A stretch of DNA of 64,000 nt from Thetidibacter halocola (GCF_018224955.1 NZ_JAGTUU010000004.1:372001-436000), one strand, 5' to 3'. Positions 1-9,486 are shown, counted from the first letter of the stretch. The notes: generated by a model from the sequence alone, not told the origin. Translations and numbers: made by a program.

Positions 1-555
1 CTCAAGCCCGAAACGATCCTGACCTCGAACACCTCGTCGATCTCGATCACCCGTCTGGCCAGCCGCACCGACCGGCCCGAACGCTTCATGGGTTTTCATT
101 TCATGAACCCGGTGCCGGTGATGCAGTTGGTCGAGCTGATCCGCGGCATCGCGACCGACAAGGACACCTATGAAAGCTGCCTGAGCGTGGTCGAACGGCT
201 GGGCAAGACCGCCGCCAGCGCCGAAGACTTTCCCGCCTTCATCGTTAACCGCATCCTGATGCCGATGATCAACGAGGCGGTCTATACGCTGTACGAAGGC
301 GTGGGCAACGTGAACTCGATCGACCAGTCGATGAAGCTGGGCGCGAACCATCCGATGGGACCGCTCGAACTGGCGGATTTCATCGGGCTGGACACCTGCC
401 TGGCCATCATGAACGTGCTGCATGAGGGGCTGGCGGATACGAAATACCGCCCCTGCCCGCTGCTGACCAAGTATGTCGAGGCCGGCTGGCTGGGCCGCAA
501 GACACAGCGCGGCTTCTACGATTACCGGGGCGAGGTTCCGGTGCCGACACGCTAG
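1..555 (+). CDS. 3-hydroxybutyryl-CoA dehydrogenase (5'-truncated)
   Basis: The gene runs in from the left edge, so only the last 184 codons are present. The reading frame is open from base 1. The visible part starts within the NAD-binding domain (the TNTSSISI-type strand and the [11 protein letters not shown] stretch holding the catalytic-histidine region) and continues into the helical C-terminal domain with [14 protein letters not shown] and [16 protein letters not shown]. These are hallmarks of short single-domain 3-hydroxyacyl-CoA dehydrogenases (about 290 aa), which oxidise (S)-3-hydroxybutyryl-CoA with NAD or NADP in butanoate and PHB metabolism. It is convergent with the acyltransferase gene 3 nt downstream. 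The start codon and any promoter lie outside the window. Confidence 0.93.
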   Translation, partial: LKPETILTSNTSSISITRLASRTDRPERFMGFHFMNPVPVMQLVELIRGIATDKDTYESCLSVVERLGKTAASAEDFPAFIVNRILMPMINEAVYTLYEGVGNVNSIDQSMKLGANHPMGPLELADFIGLDTCLAIMNVLHEGLADTKYRPCPLLTKYVEAGWLGRKTQRGFYDYRGEVPVPTR

Positions 556-558
556 GCG

Positions 559-1443
559 TCAGTCCTCTTTCAGGCCCAGGGTCAGATCCCGCAGCCAGGA
601 AACGAATTCGCGCTGGCCGCCGGCAAAACTACGGATCTCGTCTGGGTGGATCGGCGTGCCGACCACCGGTTTCTGCGGCCGGTTGCAGGCATGCACGACC
701 TCGTGGATCAGCAGGCCTTGCCGGATCGTCGGCGAGACCTTGTTCGCGATCTGGTAGGCGCGGCTGTTCTGGCCCGGGAAAAAGATCGGAACCACCGTCG
801 CGCCCGAGCGCTGGATCATCTTGGCGGTGAACGGGTTCCAGCCCGCTTCGATCGCCGGGCCGAACCAGGTCGCGGCATTGGCCACCACGCCCGAGGGGAA
901 CAGCACGATGACGCCGCCCTGTTTCAGATGGGTCATGGCACGGGCGCGCATTTCGAGGCTCTGCTCGCGCGCGTCATCCTCGTGCGGGAAGGGGACCGGG
1001 ATCATGAACTCCTCGATCTCCTTCACCCCGGTCAGCAGCGAGCGGGTCAGGATCTTGTAATCCGTGCGCACCTGGCCGATCAGCCGGGCCAGGACCATGC
1101 CATCGACGAGGCCATGCGGATGGTTCGCCACCACGATCACCGGGCCGGTCGCGGGAATGTGGGCGATCTGCTCGGCCGGGGTCAGCAGGTCGATCCCCAT
1201 GATGTCCAGCGCCTGCGTCCAGAAGGCCTGCCCCTCGGCCGGGCCCATGCGCTCGAACCGGCGGACCATGCGCAACAGCGGGATCTTGCCCGTCAGCCAT
1301 TCCATCGCCCGGATGGTGTTGGCTTTCCACGGGTTGGTGAAGGTATTTGCGTAGCTGATCTGGCGCTTGTCGTAGGGCGCGTTCGAGGGCGGCGCGACAG
1401 GCGCCTTGCGTCCGGCGGTCGTCGGATAGCTGCCTTCCACCAT
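559..1443 (-). CDS. Lysophospholipid acyltransferase family protein (PlsC-like)
   Basis: The product is about 294 aa and belongs to the PlsC/LPLAT acyltransferase superfamily. Motif I is NHPHGLVDG (an HX4D-type block) and a later FPSGVVA stretch fits motif III. Such enzymes move acyl chains onto lysophospholipids, glycerol phosphate or aminolipid precursors at the inner membrane. Roseobacters use relatives for ornithine and glutamine lipids, but the substrate cannot be read from the sequence. The ATG at 1443 was chosen because starts further upstream would overlap the HPr gene; a GTG six codons upstream is a possible alternative. It lies 40 nt after ptsH on the same strand and may be read through from the PTS operon. 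Confidence 0.82.
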   Translation of the reverse strand: MVEGSYPTTAGRKAPVAPPSNAPYDKRQISYANTFTNPWKANTIRAMEWLTGKIPLLRMVRRFERMGPAEGQAFWTQALDIMGIDLLTPAEQIAHIPATGPVIVVANHPHGLVDGMVLARLIGQVRTDYKILTRSLLTGVKEIEEFMIPVPFPHEDDAREQSLEMRARAMTHLKQGGVIVLFPSGVVANAATWFGPAIEAGWNPFTAKMIQRSGATVVPIFFPGQNSRAYQIANKVSPTIRQGLLIHEVVHACNRPQKPVVGTPIHPDEIRSFAGGQREFVSWLRDLTLGLKED

Positions 1444-1483
1444 TCCGTTGCGCCCCGTCACAATCGCCGGGCCCTTGTCCCGG

Positions 1484-1762
1484 TCAGCACTCTTCCCCGA
1501 ACCGATCGGCGACAAGTGCCTCGATGGCATCGGCCAGCGCCTGCGCATCCGGTCCGGAGGTCTGAACCTTGATAGAGGTTCCTTTTGCGGCTGCCAACAT
1601 CAAAAGGCCCATGATGCTGTCGCCACTGGCCGACATGCCGTCCCGGCTGACCTCGGCCCGCGCGTCGAAACCTTCCACGACCTCGACCAGCTTGGCGGAA
1701 GCCCGGGCATGCAGCCCCTTTTCGTTCACGATCTTCAGGACGCGTTGGACAGTTTCAGTCAT
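1484..1762 (-). CDS. ptsH: HPr-family phosphocarrier protein
   Basis: The product is a 92-aa HPr/NPr protein. The active-site histidine sits in the KGLHARAS motif (residues 15-22), the site phosphorylated by enzyme I from PEP. The GDSIMGLLML segment is the regulatory-serine region targeted by HPr kinase. The gene directly follows the EIIA gene and is in the same transcription unit as hprK and rapZ. Full sugar-transporting PTS subunits are absent here, so this is probably the regulatory PTS branch of alphaproteobacteria, which reports PEP, nitrogen and carbon status rather than importing sugar. Enzyme I is not in the window. Confidence 0.95.
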   Translation of the reverse strand: MTETVQRVLKIVNEKGLHARASAKLVEVVEGFDARAEVSRDGMSASGDSIMGLLMLAAAKGTSIKVQTSGPDAQALADAIEALVADRFGEEC

Positions 1763-1794
1763 GCACGATCTTTTGCGGCGCGGCGCGCCGGAGT

Positions 1795-2193
1795 TCAAGT
1801 CCCATCGGGAACGATGTTCTGGCTGTCGATATACTTGCGCCCTGCCTCCAGCGCCGAACGGACCGCCTCGGGCACGCTCAGCTGGCGGCTCTTGGCCAGT
1901 TTGATCAGCAGCGGCAGGTTGGCGCCATAGAGAATGCGGCGGTTGTCCGGCTGGCACGCCATCAGGCTGAGGTTCGACGGCGATCCGCCGAACATGTCGG
2001 TCACGATGATCACACCGTCACCCATGTCGACCGCGTCCGCCGCGTCACAGATTTCAGCCTGTTTCCGGCTGCGGTCGCAATCGGCCTCGATCGCGATCGC
2101 CTTCATCCCCGGCTGATGCCCGACGACATGTTCGACGGCCGCGAGGTATTCCCGGGCCAGTCCTCCATGTGCGACGATCACGATCCCGATCAC
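1795..2193 (-). CDS. PTS EIIA component, mannose family
   Basis: The product is a 132-aa EIIA-Man-type domain. It begins [12 protein letters not shown], where the histidine in VAHGG (residue 9) is the phospho-acceptor, and a [15 protein letters not shown] segment is typical of the fold. The start is a GTG overlapping the TGA of rapZ (GTGA), a sign of translational coupling. No EIIB, EIIC or EIID partner is encoded nearby. In alphaproteobacteria such orphan EIIA proteins act as regulators together with HPr and HprK. The position just downstream of chvG-chvI, hprK and rapZ supports a role linking PEP status to envelope-stress signalling and gluconeogenesis. Confidence 0.92.
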   Translation of the reverse strand: MIGIVIVAHGGLAREYLAAVEHVVGHQPGMKAIAIEADCDRSRKQAEICDAADAVDMGDGVIIVTDMFGGSPSNLSLMACQPDNRRILYGANLPLLIKLAKSRQLSVPEAVRSALEAGRKYIDSQNIVPDGT

Positions 2194-3119
2194 TCAGACG
2201 CCTTTCCGGGTTCTTTGGGCTCGGTTCCGCGGCGCGGGACGCTGCCCATCCGCTCGAGCTCCCGATGTCTAATTGACACTGGCCAACCCTCCGCCGCAAG
2301 GGTCACCGCCACGTTTTCGGCCACCGAAACCGAGCGATGACGGCCACCGGTGCAGCCGAACCCAACCGAAAGATGAGCCTTCCCTTCGCGTTCAGCTTCC
2401 GGAAGAACGAAGCGGATCAGACCCAGGACGTGATCCAGGAAAGGGCCGTGGCGGGGGTCTCCTGCCACGTTGTCGGCGACTGAGGGGTCGAGGCCTGTCA
2501 GCGGCCGCAGGTCGGGCTGCCAGTGCGGGTTGCGCAGAAAGCGGCAATCCAGCGCGATGTCCAGCCCCTGCGGCAGACCGCGCTTGTAGGAAAACGAGTG
2601 TACCGATACGGCCATGCGCCGCCCTGTCCGGCCCGCGAACCAGCGGTCGACCTCGGCGCGCAAATCGTGCACTGTCAGCTCCGTCGTGTCGATCAGGACG
2701 TCGGCGCACAGGCGGACATTCTCGAGCAGCGCCATTTCCCGCGCAATGCCGTCTCCGGGCGCCTCGTCCGGCGCCAGCGGATGGCGGCGGCGGGTCTCGG
2801 AATAGCGGCGTTCCAGCACCTCGGGCTGGCAGTCGAGGTAGAGCAGGTCCACCGACAGTCCTGGGCGCGCCGCCAGCGAGGCATGGAGTTCCAGCAGGCC
2901 CACCGCGCTGAAATCGCGGTTGCGCACATCCATGCCCAGCGCCAGCGGTTGCGCGGGGTCCGGCGGACCGTCGAGCAGGCGGGGGATCAGCGACAGCGGG
3001 ATGTTGTCTATCGCCTCGTATCCCAGATCCTCAAGCACATTGATCGCGGTCGAGCGCCCGGCCCCCGAGGGGCCTGTCACCAGAACGACGCGCTGCGCCT
3101 GATCGTCTTCGAGTGTCAT
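2190..3119 (-). CDS. rapZ: RapZ/YvcJ-family RNase adapter, P-loop protein
   Basis: The product is 309 aa. A Walker A motif (GPSGAGRST, residues about 16-24) is followed by [10 protein letters not shown], and the C-terminal half carries the diagnostic [11 protein letters not shown] block, which in RapZ forms the phosphometabolite-sensing domain. In E. coli RapZ presents small RNAs to RNase E; in other phyla YvcJ-type proteins bind nucleotides and affect PTS-linked regulation. The ATG at 3119 overlaps the hprK stop (ATGA), and the 3' end overlaps the EIIA start. The arrangement hprK-rapZ-EIIA-HPr is the conserved alphaproteobacterial order. Confidence 0.95.
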   Translation of the reverse strand: MTLEDDQAQRVVLVTGPSGAGRSTAINVLEDLGYEAIDNIPLSLIPRLLDGPPDPAQPLALGMDVRNRDFSAVGLLELHASLAARPGLSVDLLYLDCQPEVLERRYSETRRRHPLAPDEAPGDGIAREMALLENVRLCADVLIDTTELTVHDLRAEVDRWFAGRTGRRMAVSVHSFSYKRGLPQGLDIALDCRFLRNPHWQPDLRPLTGLDPSVADNVAGDPRHGPFLDHVLGLIRFVLPEAEREGKAHLSVGFGCTGGRHRSVSVAENVAVTLAAEGWPVSIRHRELERMGSVPRRGTEPKEPGKASE

Positions 3120-3550
3120 GGCCCTTCCCACATTTCTTGCCGCATATAGGTCAGAATTCCTGCGGTGAAATAGGGGGCGTCAACCTTGTGAAGCAAAGGG
3201 AAGGACAGGCCCAGGCATTCCGCATGACGCTCCGGGGGCAGGCGTTCCGTCTCGACCGCGTCGAGATCGACGATGGCGCAAAGCGGCACGTCCGAGACGG
3301 GCCCGACGCGCAGAATGCCGATGCCGCGCGCCTCGATCAGTCCCGATATGGCCTGCGGGCAACGCAACATGACGGTATCGCCACGGCGGTGCAGCTCGGT
3401 CCGGTCGTCGGCGACCAGGCGGGCGCCCAGGGCGATCAGTTCCATCGCGAGGGCGGACTTGCCGGTGCCCGAGGCGCCCCGGATCAGCAGGCCCCGTCCT
3501 TCCACCGCGACGGAGGTGGCGTGCAGGAGGGACGGGACAGCGCTGGACAT
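3116..3550 (-). CDS. hprK: HPr kinase/phosphorylase, short form
   Basis: The product is 144 aa, much shorter than Firmicutes HprK (about 310 aa). It keeps only the catalytic domain: a Walker A loop [12 protein letters not shown] near residue 25 and the region around VADDRTEL. The short form lacking the N-terminal domain is standard in alphaproteobacteria. The enzyme phosphorylates HPr on the regulatory serine or removes that phosphate. The ATG at 3550 lies 4 nt after the chvG stop; an in-frame ATG at 3577 would overlap chvG and looks less likely. Co-transcription with chvG ties carbon-status control to the two-component system. Confidence 0.93.
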   Translation of the reverse strand: MSSAVPSLLHATSVAVEGRGLLIRGASGTGKSALAMELIALGARLVADDRTELHRRGDTVMLRCPQAISGLIEARGIGILRVGPVSDVPLCAIVDLDAVETERLPPERHAECLGLSFPLLHKVDAPYFTAGILTYMRQEMWEGP

Positions 3551-3554
3551 GGGG

Positions 3555-5276
3555 TCAGATCGGCAAGCCCACGACAAAGCGCGCGCCCAGCGGTTCCGAG
3601 GTCACATCCGCCTCTGTCGGGCGGATGTTCTCGGCCCAGATGACGCCGCCATGCGCCTCGACGATCTGTTTCGAGATCGCCAGGCCCAGGCCCGAGTTGT
3701 TGCCGAAATCCGATTGCGGGCGCGAGGTGTAGAACCGCTTGAAGATCTTCTGCAACGCCTCCTCGGGGATACCGGGGCCGGTATCCTCGACCACGACCAG
3801 CACGCGGTTGTCGCGGCGCCGGGCCCAGACGCGGATCGCGTCACCATCCTCGCAAAAGCTGATGGCGTTGGTGATGAGGTTGACGAAGACCTGCGCCAGC
3901 CGCGGTTCCAGCCCGTTGATCGGGATCGGGCGCGGCGGCAGGTCAGTAATGAACTCGATCCCCTTGGACCGCGCGTCCTGGCCCAGGAACTCTGTCAGGT
4001 TGCCCAGCATCTCGAGCAGGTTGAACTCCTGCTCCTCTTCCTTGACCAGTTCGGAATCAAGGCGCGAGGCGTTGGAAATGTCGGACACGAGGCGATCCAG
4101 CCGGCGCACGTCATGCTCGATCACGTCCAGCAGCTTCTGCCGGTGCTCGTCCTTCTTGACCATGCGCATCGAGCCCACGGCCGACCTCAGCGAGGCCAGC
4201 GGGTTCTTGATCTCGTGCGCGACGTCAGCGGCGAACTGTTCGTTGCTGTCGATCCGGTCATACAGCGCGCCGACCATGCCACGCAGCGCGCCCGACAGGC
4301 GCCCGATCTCGTCGGGCCGTGCGGTCAGGTCGGGGATGCGGATGCGGCCGGGGGTGCGGTTCTTCTTGTTCCGGTCGCGGCCGATCTCGGCCGCGTTTGC
4401 GAGGTCGGAAATCGGATTGGCGATGGTCGAGGCCAGCACCAGGCTGAGCCCGATGGAGACCAGCGTGGCGATGACGAACATCTGCAACACGCTTTCCCGG
4501 TCAGCGGCGACGGCAGCGTCGATCTCGGCCGCGGTCGAGATCAGTGCGACGGTGCCCACGATGCGGTCGCCCTGAAGGATCGGGCTGAACGCGTGATACA
4601 GCGCCTGCCCGTCAATGCCGCGCCCGGCCTCGACCCGTGTCAGGGCCGGGTTGCCGGTCTCGATCATCCGGCGCAACTTGTCTTCCAGCAGCAATTCGGG
4701 TTCGGCCGAGAAATAGGTGAACAGGCCCGCCACGCTCTGCCAGGCGGTGTTCAGGAAATCCGAGATCAGCGTGGGCTTCTCGTCCTCGCGCGTCGTGGAG
4801 GCGATGGGGCTGAGCGCGCCGGCCGCCTCGCCCACCAGAAAGCGGGCGCTGTCGAAGACCATCAGCTGCGCACCCTGGCGCAGGTCGATGCCGGCCACGG
4901 TCGCCGGCACATCGACTCCCTGGACGGTTCCCAGCGACACCGGCGCCCCCGGCGGCAGCTGTGCCTCGAAGATGTCGGCGATCAGTTCGACCTCGGCCTG
5001 CATGGCGTTCGCCTTTTGCACGGCCAGGGTGTCGCGTGACGAGTTCAACCAAAGGATCCCCGCCGCGAGGATGTTCAGCGCGACGAGGTTGAAGGTGATG
5101 ATCTTGCGGGTCAGCGGCGAACGGTTGAGCGAGAACAGCGAGCGCCGCTCGCGGCTGTCGCGCAATTCCTTTTCAACCGTGCTGTCCGGGGCAACCCAAT
5201 CGTCACCCAGGACAACATCGGCGTCACGGCGATCGACCTGGTCGTCGTCCATGCCTATCCGTTCGGCCAGAGCCAT
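3555..5276 (-). CDS. chvG: ChvG-type sensor histidine kinase
   Basis: The product is 573 aa. Features in order: a cytoplasmic N-terminus, a first membrane segment around residues 60-82 (IITFNLVALNILAAGILWL), a periplasmic sensor domain, a second membrane segment near residue 265, a HAMP region, the H-box FAADVAHEIKNPLASLRSA with the phospho-histidine near residue 353, the N-box VNLITNA, and the G-boxes DTGPGIP and GLGLAIS. ChvG/ExoS kinases of alphaproteobacteria respond to acid and envelope stress and phosphorylate ChvI. The ATG at 5276 lies 4 nt after the chvI stop; longer reading would run into chvI. Membership of the hprK operon is typical. Confidence 0.95.
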   Translation of the reverse strand: MALAERIGMDDDQVDRRDADVVLGDDWVAPDSTVEKELRDSRERRSLFSLNRSPLTRKIITFNLVALNILAAGILWLNSSRDTLAVQKANAMQAEVELIADIFEAQLPPGAPVSLGTVQGVDVPATVAGIDLRQGAQLMVFDSARFLVGEAAGALSPIASTTREDEKPTLISDFLNTAWQSVAGLFTYFSAEPELLLEDKLRRMIETGNPALTRVEAGRGIDGQALYHAFSPILQGDRIVGTVALISTAAEIDAAVAADRESVLQMFVIATLVSIGLSLVLASTIANPISDLANAAEIGRDRNKKNRTPGRIRIPDLTARPDEIGRLSGALRGMVGALYDRIDSNEQFAADVAHEIKNPLASLRSAVGSMRMVKKDEHRQKLLDVIEHDVRRLDRLVSDISNASRLDSELVKEEEQEFNLLEMLGNLTEFLGQDARSKGIEFITDLPPRPIPINGLEPRLAQVFVNLITNAISFCEDGDAIRVWARRRDNRVLVVVEDTGPGIPEEALQKIFKRFYTSRPQSDFGNNSGLGLAISKQIVEAHGGVIWAENIRPTEADVTSEPLGARFVVGLPI

Positions 5277-5280
5277 GATG

Positions 5281-5982
5281 CTACTCTTCGTTGTAGCGAT
5301 ACCCGATGCCGTAGAGCGTCTCGATCGCCGAGAACTCCGGATCGACCGAGCGCATCTTCTTGCGCAGGCGCTTGATGTGGCTGTCGATGGTGCGGTCGTC
5401 GACATAGACCTGGTCGTCATAGGCGACGTCCATCAACTGGTCGCGCGACTTGACGAAGCCCGGACGCTGGGCCAGCGCCTGGAGCAGCAGGAATTCCGTC
5501 ACGGTCAGCGACACGTCGGCGCCCCTCCAGCTGACCGCGTGGCGCAGCGGATCCATCGTCAGCGATCCGCGCGTCATCAGCTTGGTTTCTTCGGTGTCGC
5601 CGACGATGTCGCCCGACACGGCCTCCTGCCGGCGCAGCAGGGCGCGGATGCGTTCCACCAGCAGGCGCTGGCTGAAGGGCTTCTTGACGTAGTCGTCCGC
5701 CCCCATGCGCAGGCCAAGCACCTCGTCGATCTCGTCGTCCTTGGACGTCAGGAAGATCACGGGCATGCGGGATTTCTGGCGCACGCGCTGCAACAGGTCC
5801 ATGCCGTCCATGCGCGGCATCTTGATGTCGAACACGGCCATGTCCGGCATCTTCTTGTTGAACGCATCGAGGGCGGCCTGCCCGTCATTGTAGGTTTCGA
5901 CCTCGAACCCCTCTGCCTCGAGGGTCATCGACACGGATGTCAGGATGTTCCTGTCATCGTCCACAAGGGCGATTTTCGACAT
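5281..5982 (-). CDS. chvI: ChvI-type response regulator (OmpR family)
   Basis: The product is 233 aa with an N-terminal receiver ([10 protein letters not shown]; phospho-acceptor Asp near residue 52 in [10 protein letters not shown]; conserved Lys in KKPFSQRLL) and a C-terminal OmpR-type winged helix ending [10 protein letters not shown]. It is the partner of the adjacent ChvG kinase. The ATG at 5982 was chosen because residues from there match the start of the receiver fold ([10 protein letters not shown]). It is the first gene of the leftward operon chvI-chvG-hprK-rapZ-EIIA-ptsH and faces pckA, which in relatives is also linked to this system. Confidence 0.96.
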   Translation of the reverse strand: MSKIALVDDDRNILTSVSMTLEAEGFEVETYNDGQAALDAFNKKMPDMAVFDIKMPRMDGMDLLQRVRQKSRMPVIFLTSKDDEIDEVLGLRMGADDYVKKPFSQRLLVERIRALLRRQEAVSGDIVGDTEETKLMTRGSLTMDPLRHAVSWRGADVSLTVTEFLLLQALAQRPGFVKSRDQLMDVAYDDQVYVDDRTIDSHIKRLRKKMRSVDPEFSAIETLYGIGYRYNEE

Positions 5983-6320
5983 TGGGTTGTCCTTATACTG
6001 CTCTGGTTGCCTGATTTTTTCGCTCAGTATGGAGATTTTTCGCTTTACAGCAATCCCAAACTGCGAATCAGGCCCCTTCCGTCTCCGATGGGACGCGAAT
6101 TTGGCAAAGGAATGGCTAAAAAGCCTCACCAGCGATACGAAGGATTGTCCGGGACCCGGCCAGCTTCCGCCGGGGTTAACGCTAAACCGGATTTGGTTGC
6201 GCTAACTCGGTCAAAGGCGACTGTTCACGCCGGAATGCGTCATGTTAAGGGAAGTTTCACCGGTGCGGTTGGCGCCGCAATTTGATTTCGCTAACAGCGC
6301 GAGCGACAGGAGCAACCACG
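5983..6320 (+). promoter_or_regulatory. Divergent chvI / pckA intergenic region
   Basis: This 338-bp gene-free stretch separates two outward-facing genes, so it must hold promoters for both. The left half is relatively AT-rich (TTTTTTCGC and ATTTTTCGC stretches near 6015-6045), suiting a chvI promoter. The right half contains GCTAA three times (6181, 6200 and 6290), the last close to pckA, and an AGGAG ribosome-binding site at 6309-6313. I could not assign operators. The pairing suggests regulation shared by the stress regulator and the gluconeogenic gene. Confidence 0.5.
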
Positions 6321-7919
6321 ATGGCATTCGGACGGGTCAACCCGCAATTCCGGCTTGAGGATCAGGGGATCGAAGGGCTGGGCAATGTCTATTACAATCT
6401 CATGGAGCCGGCGCTGATCGAGGCCGCGCTGAAACGAGGCGAAGGCAACCTGGGCAAGGGCGGCGCCTTCCTCGTGACGACGGGCAAGTTCACCGGCCGG
6501 TCGCCCAAGGACAAGCACATCGTCAAGACCGACAGCGTCGTCGACAAGATCTGGTGGGAAAACAACGCCCCGCAGAGCCCCGAGGGCTTTGAAGCGCTGT
6601 ATGCCGACATGCTCGAGCACATGAAGGGCAAGGACTATTTCGTGCAGGACCTCGTCGGTGGCGCCGACCCCGCGAACGCCATCGACGTGCGTGTCGTGTC
6701 GGAACTGGCCTGGCACAACCTGTTCATCCGCCACATGCTGCGCCGTCCCGACCGCGAGGACCTGGACAGTTTCACCGCCGACTGGACGATCATCAACTGC
6801 CCGAGCTTCAAGGCCGATCCCGCAAAGCATAACTGCCGGTCCGAGACCGTGATCAGCATGAACTTCGACCGCAAGCTGATCCTGATCGCCAACACCGAGT
6901 ATGCCGGCGAGAACAAGAAGTCGGTCTTTACCCTGCTGAACTACCTGCTGCCGGAAAAGGGCATCATGCCGATGCACTGCTCGGCCAACCACGCCAAGGG
7001 CAACCCGGTGGACACGGCCGTGTTCTTCGGCCTGTCGGGCACCGGCAAGACCACCCTGTCCGCAGACCCCGAGCGCGTGCTGATCGGCGACGACGAGCAC
7101 GGCTGGTCGGATCGCGGAACCTTCAACTTCGAGGGTGGCTGCTATGCCAAGACAATCAACCTGTCGCGCGAGGCCGAGCCCGAGATCTACGCCACGACAG
7201 AGATGTTCGCGACCGTGATCGAGAACATGGTCTACGACCCCGAGACCTTCGATCTCGATTTCGACGATGACAGCCTGACGGCGAACATGCGCTGCGCCTA
7301 TCCGCTGAACTACATCTCGAACGCATCGACCACGGCACTGGGCGGCCATCCGAAGAACATCATCATGCTGACCTGCGATGCCTTTGGTGTGCTGCCGCCG
7401 ATCGCGCGGCTGACTCCGGCGCAGGCGATGTATCACTTCCTGTCGGGCTTCACCGCCAAGGTCGCCGGAACCGAGCGCGGCGTGACCGAACCGCAGCCCA
7501 CCTTCTCGACCTGCTTTGGCGCACCCTTCATGCCGCGCCGCCCCGAGGTCTACGGCAACCTGCTGCGCGAGAAGATCGCCAAGCACGGCGCGACCTGCTG
7601 GCTGGTCAACACCGGCTGGACCGGTGGCGCCTATGGCACAGGTTCGCGGATGCCGATCAAGGCGACCCGCGCGCTGCTGAGCGCCGCGCTGTCCGGCAAG
7701 CTGGCCGATGTCGAGTATCGCAAGGACGCCAGTTTCGGCTTCGAGGTTCCGGTCCATGTCGAGGGTGTTCCCGACATGCTGCTCGACCCGCGCAAGACCT
7801 GGGACGACAAGGCGGCTTATGACGCGCAGGCGGCAAAGCTGGTCGGCATGTTCGCAGACAATTTCGCCCAGTATGTCCCGTACATCGATGACGACGTGAA
7901 AGCCGCGGCCATCGGCTGA
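6321..7919 (+). CDS. pckA: Phosphoenolpyruvate carboxykinase (ATP)
   Basis: The product is 532 aa, the usual length of the ATP-dependent enzyme (EC 4.1.1.49), which converts oxaloacetate and ATP to PEP, CO2 and ADP in gluconeogenesis. Signatures: [14 protein letters not shown] near the N-terminus, the kinase-1a P-loop [15 protein letters not shown] around residues 235-249, IGDDEHGW metal-binding residues, and [15 protein letters not shown] in the C-terminal part. The ATG at 6321 follows an AGGAG site by 7 nt. The stop overlaps the start of the next gene (TGATG). Divergence from chvI is the conserved alphaproteobacterial arrangement. Confidence 0.97.
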   Translation: MAFGRVNPQFRLEDQGIEGLGNVYYNLMEPALIEAALKRGEGNLGKGGAFLVTTGKFTGRSPKDKHIVKTDSVVDKIWWENNAPQSPEGFEALYADMLEHMKGKDYFVQDLVGGADPANAIDVRVVSELAWHNLFIRHMLRRPDREDLDSFTADWTIINCPSFKADPAKHNCRSETVISMNFDRKLILIANTEYAGENKKSVFTLLNYLLPEKGIMPMHCSANHAKGNPVDTAVFFGLSGTGKTTLSADPERVLIGDDEHGWSDRGTFNFEGGCYAKTINLSREAEPEIYATTEMFATVIENMVYDPETFDLDFDDDSLTANMRCAYPLNYISNASTTALGGHPKNIIMLTCDAFGVLPPIARLTPAQAMYHFLSGFTAKVAGTERGVTEPQPTFSTCFGAPFMPRRPEVYGNLLREKIAKHGATCWLVNTGWTGGAYGTGSRMPIKATRALLSAALSGKLADVEYRKDASFGFEVPVHVEGVPDMLLDPRKTWDDKAAYDAQAAKLVGMFADNFAQYVPYIDDDVKAAAIG

Positions 7920-8485
7920 TGCGCCCTTTCCGGCACCCGGCTTTGGCACCCCCTTCCGCTCAGGCGGGCGGGGGTGTCTGCCTTTTTGCGGCGGCGCTGA
8001 TCGGGCTGGCGGGCGCGTCCTGGGCGCAGGGCGGCATGACCGTGGCCCACGGCGTGATCTGCGAGGTCGAGATCACCGGCCGGCGCGAGGCGCCCGAGAC
8101 GGAGAGCGGGCAGATGAACATGATCGACGGCGAGCGCGCCTTCGACGTGGTCACCGATGTCGTGCCAGCGGTGCCAGGCCTGAGTTTCGGTATTCGCGCC
8201 ACGGTCGGCGGCGAGGATGCGGTGCTGGCGCGGCTCGAGGTGCTGCACCCGCCGATGGGTGCGCGGGGCGTCACGTCGCAGGCCTGGGACGTGACGCTTT
8301 ACCCCGGCGAGGCCAGCCTCAACCTGTTCACCTTCGAGCACGAGTATGAACGCGTGCCGGGCGCCTGGGCCTTTCGCCTGACGGACGGCGAAACCGTGCT
8401 GGTCGAGCAGCGCTTTACCGTGCTGAACGGTATCCCCGTGCCCGCCGTGGAACGGGTCTGTTTCGGCACGATGCCGATGTCCTGA
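7919..8485 (+). CDS. DUF3859-like exported protein
   Basis: The product is 188 aa. An arginine-containing start is followed by a hydrophobic stretch (GVCLFAAALIGLAGASWAQG, residues about 19-38) that looks like a Sec signal peptide cleaved after SWA. The mature part is rich in beta-strand-like sequence and includes VPAVPGLSFGI, which resembles the DUF3859 family; this is from memory. The TGATG overlap couples its translation to pckA. No catalytic motif was seen. A periplasmic role is likely but its function is unknown. It ends just before a strong hairpin facing the convergent BKACE gene. Confidence 0.72.
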   Translation: MRPFRHPALAPPSAQAGGGVCLFAAALIGLAGASWAQGGMTVAHGVICEVEITGRREAPETESGQMNMIDGERAFDVVTDVVPAVPGLSFGIRATVGGEDAVLARLEVLHPPMGARGVTSQAWDVTLYPGEASLNLFTFEHEYERVPGAWAFRLTDGETVLVEQRFTVLNGIPVPAVERVCFGTMPMS

Positions 8486-8512
8486 CGGGACGCAGGACGG
8501 GGTTCCGTCCCG
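8486..8512. terminator. Bidirectional hairpin between convergent genes
   Basis: A perfect stem GGACGG (8495-8500), loop GGTT, CCGTCC (8505-8510) is nested within a wider CGGGACG (8486-8492) / CGTCCCG (8506-8512) inverted repeat. It lies 1 nt past one stop and 7 nt before the opposite one. There is no T-tract, so it may only pause or stabilise transcripts, but its position suits a shared terminator. Confidence 0.55.
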
Positions 8513-8518
8513 ACCGGC

Positions 8519-9349
8519 TCAGGCCGGGCGCAGGTCGAGGATCTTGCGGGCCTCCTGCCATGTCGCCACGGGGCGTTCGTATTTCTCGCACAGGTCCACC
8601 GCGCGTTTCACCAGTGCGGCGTTCGACGGCGCGAGGCGGTCCTTGTCCCAACGCACGTTGTCCTCCAGCCCCGTGCGTGTGTGCCCGCCCGCAGCGATGC
8701 ACCACTCGTTGACTTCGACCTGATGCCGCCCGATCCCCGCGGCGCACCATTCGGCCTCGGGCGCAAGGCGCTGCACCGTGCGGATGTAATAGTCGAACAC
8801 GTCCCGGTCGCAGGGCATGGCATTCTTCACGCCCATCACGAATTGGACATAGAGCCTGCCCGGAATCCGCCCGTCGCGGTTCATCTCGGCGGCCTTGAAG
8901 ATGTGGCTGAGGTCGAAGGCCTCGATCTCGGGCTTGATCACGTAGTTGCGCATCTCCGAGGCCAGCCAGTCGACCAGGTCCGGCGGGTTCTCGTAGACCC
9001 GGGTGGGGAAGTTGTTCGAACCGACCGACAGAGACGCCATGTCGGGCCGCAGCGGCAGCATGCCACCCCGCGCCTGACCCGCCCCCGACCGCCCGCCGGT
9101 CGACAGCTGGATGATCATGCCGGGGCAATGTCTCTTCAGCCCTTCGACGAGGCGGCCGAAGCGTTCCGGGTCCGAGGTGGTGGAGCCGTCGTCGTTGCGC
9201 ACGTGGCAATGCGCTATGGTGGCCCCGGCCTCGAAGGCCTCCTGCGTGCTTTCCACCTGTTCTTCGACCGTGATCGGCACGGCCGGGTTGTCGGATTTCT
9301 GCGGCACCGAACCGGTGATCGCGACGCAGATGATGCAGGGTTTGGTCAT
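8519..9349 (-). CDS. Beta-keto acid cleavage enzyme (BKACE, DUF849 family)
   Basis: The product is 276 aa. The BKACE/Kce fold residues are recognisable: the zinc-binding HCH pair (H47 and H49 in AHCHVRNDDG), a serine in IQLSTGG, and the GHTRTGLEDN block that supplies the catalytic Arg, the zinc-ligand Glu and the adjacent Asp. Characterised members condense a beta-keto acid with acetyl-CoA, giving acetoacetate and a new acyl-CoA. It is the last gene of the leftward pobA-pcaC-pcaH-pcaG group, although a 137-bp gap with a repeat precedes it. The context suggests beta-ketoadipate as substrate, giving succinyl-CoA plus acetoacetate. That is inference; the original Kce substrate, 3-keto-5-aminohexanoate, remains possible. 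Confidence 0.88.
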   Translation of the reverse strand: MTKPCIICVAITGSVPQKSDNPAVPITVEEQVESTQEAFEAGATIAHCHVRNDDGSTTSDPERFGRLVEGLKRHCPGMIIQLSTGGRSGAGQARGGMLPLRPDMASLSVGSNNFPTRVYENPPDLVDWLASEMRNYVIKPEIEAFDLSHIFKAAEMNRDGRIPGRLYVQFVMGVKNAMPCDRDVFDYYIRTVQRLAPEAEWCAAGIGRHQVEVNEWCIAAGGHTRTGLEDNVRWDKDRLAPSNAALVKRAVDLCEKYERPVATWQEARKILDLRPA

Positions 9350-9397
9350 GGTCGGTTTCCTGTGGACTGCGCGGGGCGCGCTGCTGGCTGGTGGCGA

Positions 9398-9450
9398 GGG
9401 GGCTCTGCCCCCGCCCATTCGGGCGCCCCGGAGTTTACGGGCAAGATGAA
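9398..9450 (+). repeat. Dispersed intergenic repeat, copy 1
   Basis: It opens with a perfect hairpin (GGGGGC, TCT, GCCCCC), followed by a second small stem (CGCCC/GGGCG), and ends in GGGCAAGATGAA. The same order of blocks occurs at 29200-29299, 33508-33567 and 36392-36451. It lies in the gap between pcaG and the BKACE gene. Confidence 0.75.
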
Positions 9451-9486
9451 GCCGGGACCGGTGCGCGGCCCCGGCGGTAGATGGTC

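Noticed and set aside
4717-6285. Long plus-strand open frame opposite chvG/chvI running into the intergenic region
   Set aside because: Antisense shadow of two well-supported genes; no ribosome-binding site or domain.
6181-6294. Three GCTAA motifs upstream of pckA as ChvI or CtrA sites
   Set aside because: Spacing is irregular (19 and 90 nt) and neither consensus is matched; too short to be meaningful.
6291-7949. A very long open frame on the minus strand opposite pckA
   Set aside because: It mirrors pckA codon bias at high GC; its translation is low-complexity (His/Arg/Gly/Val rich) with no motif, while pckA is unmistakable.
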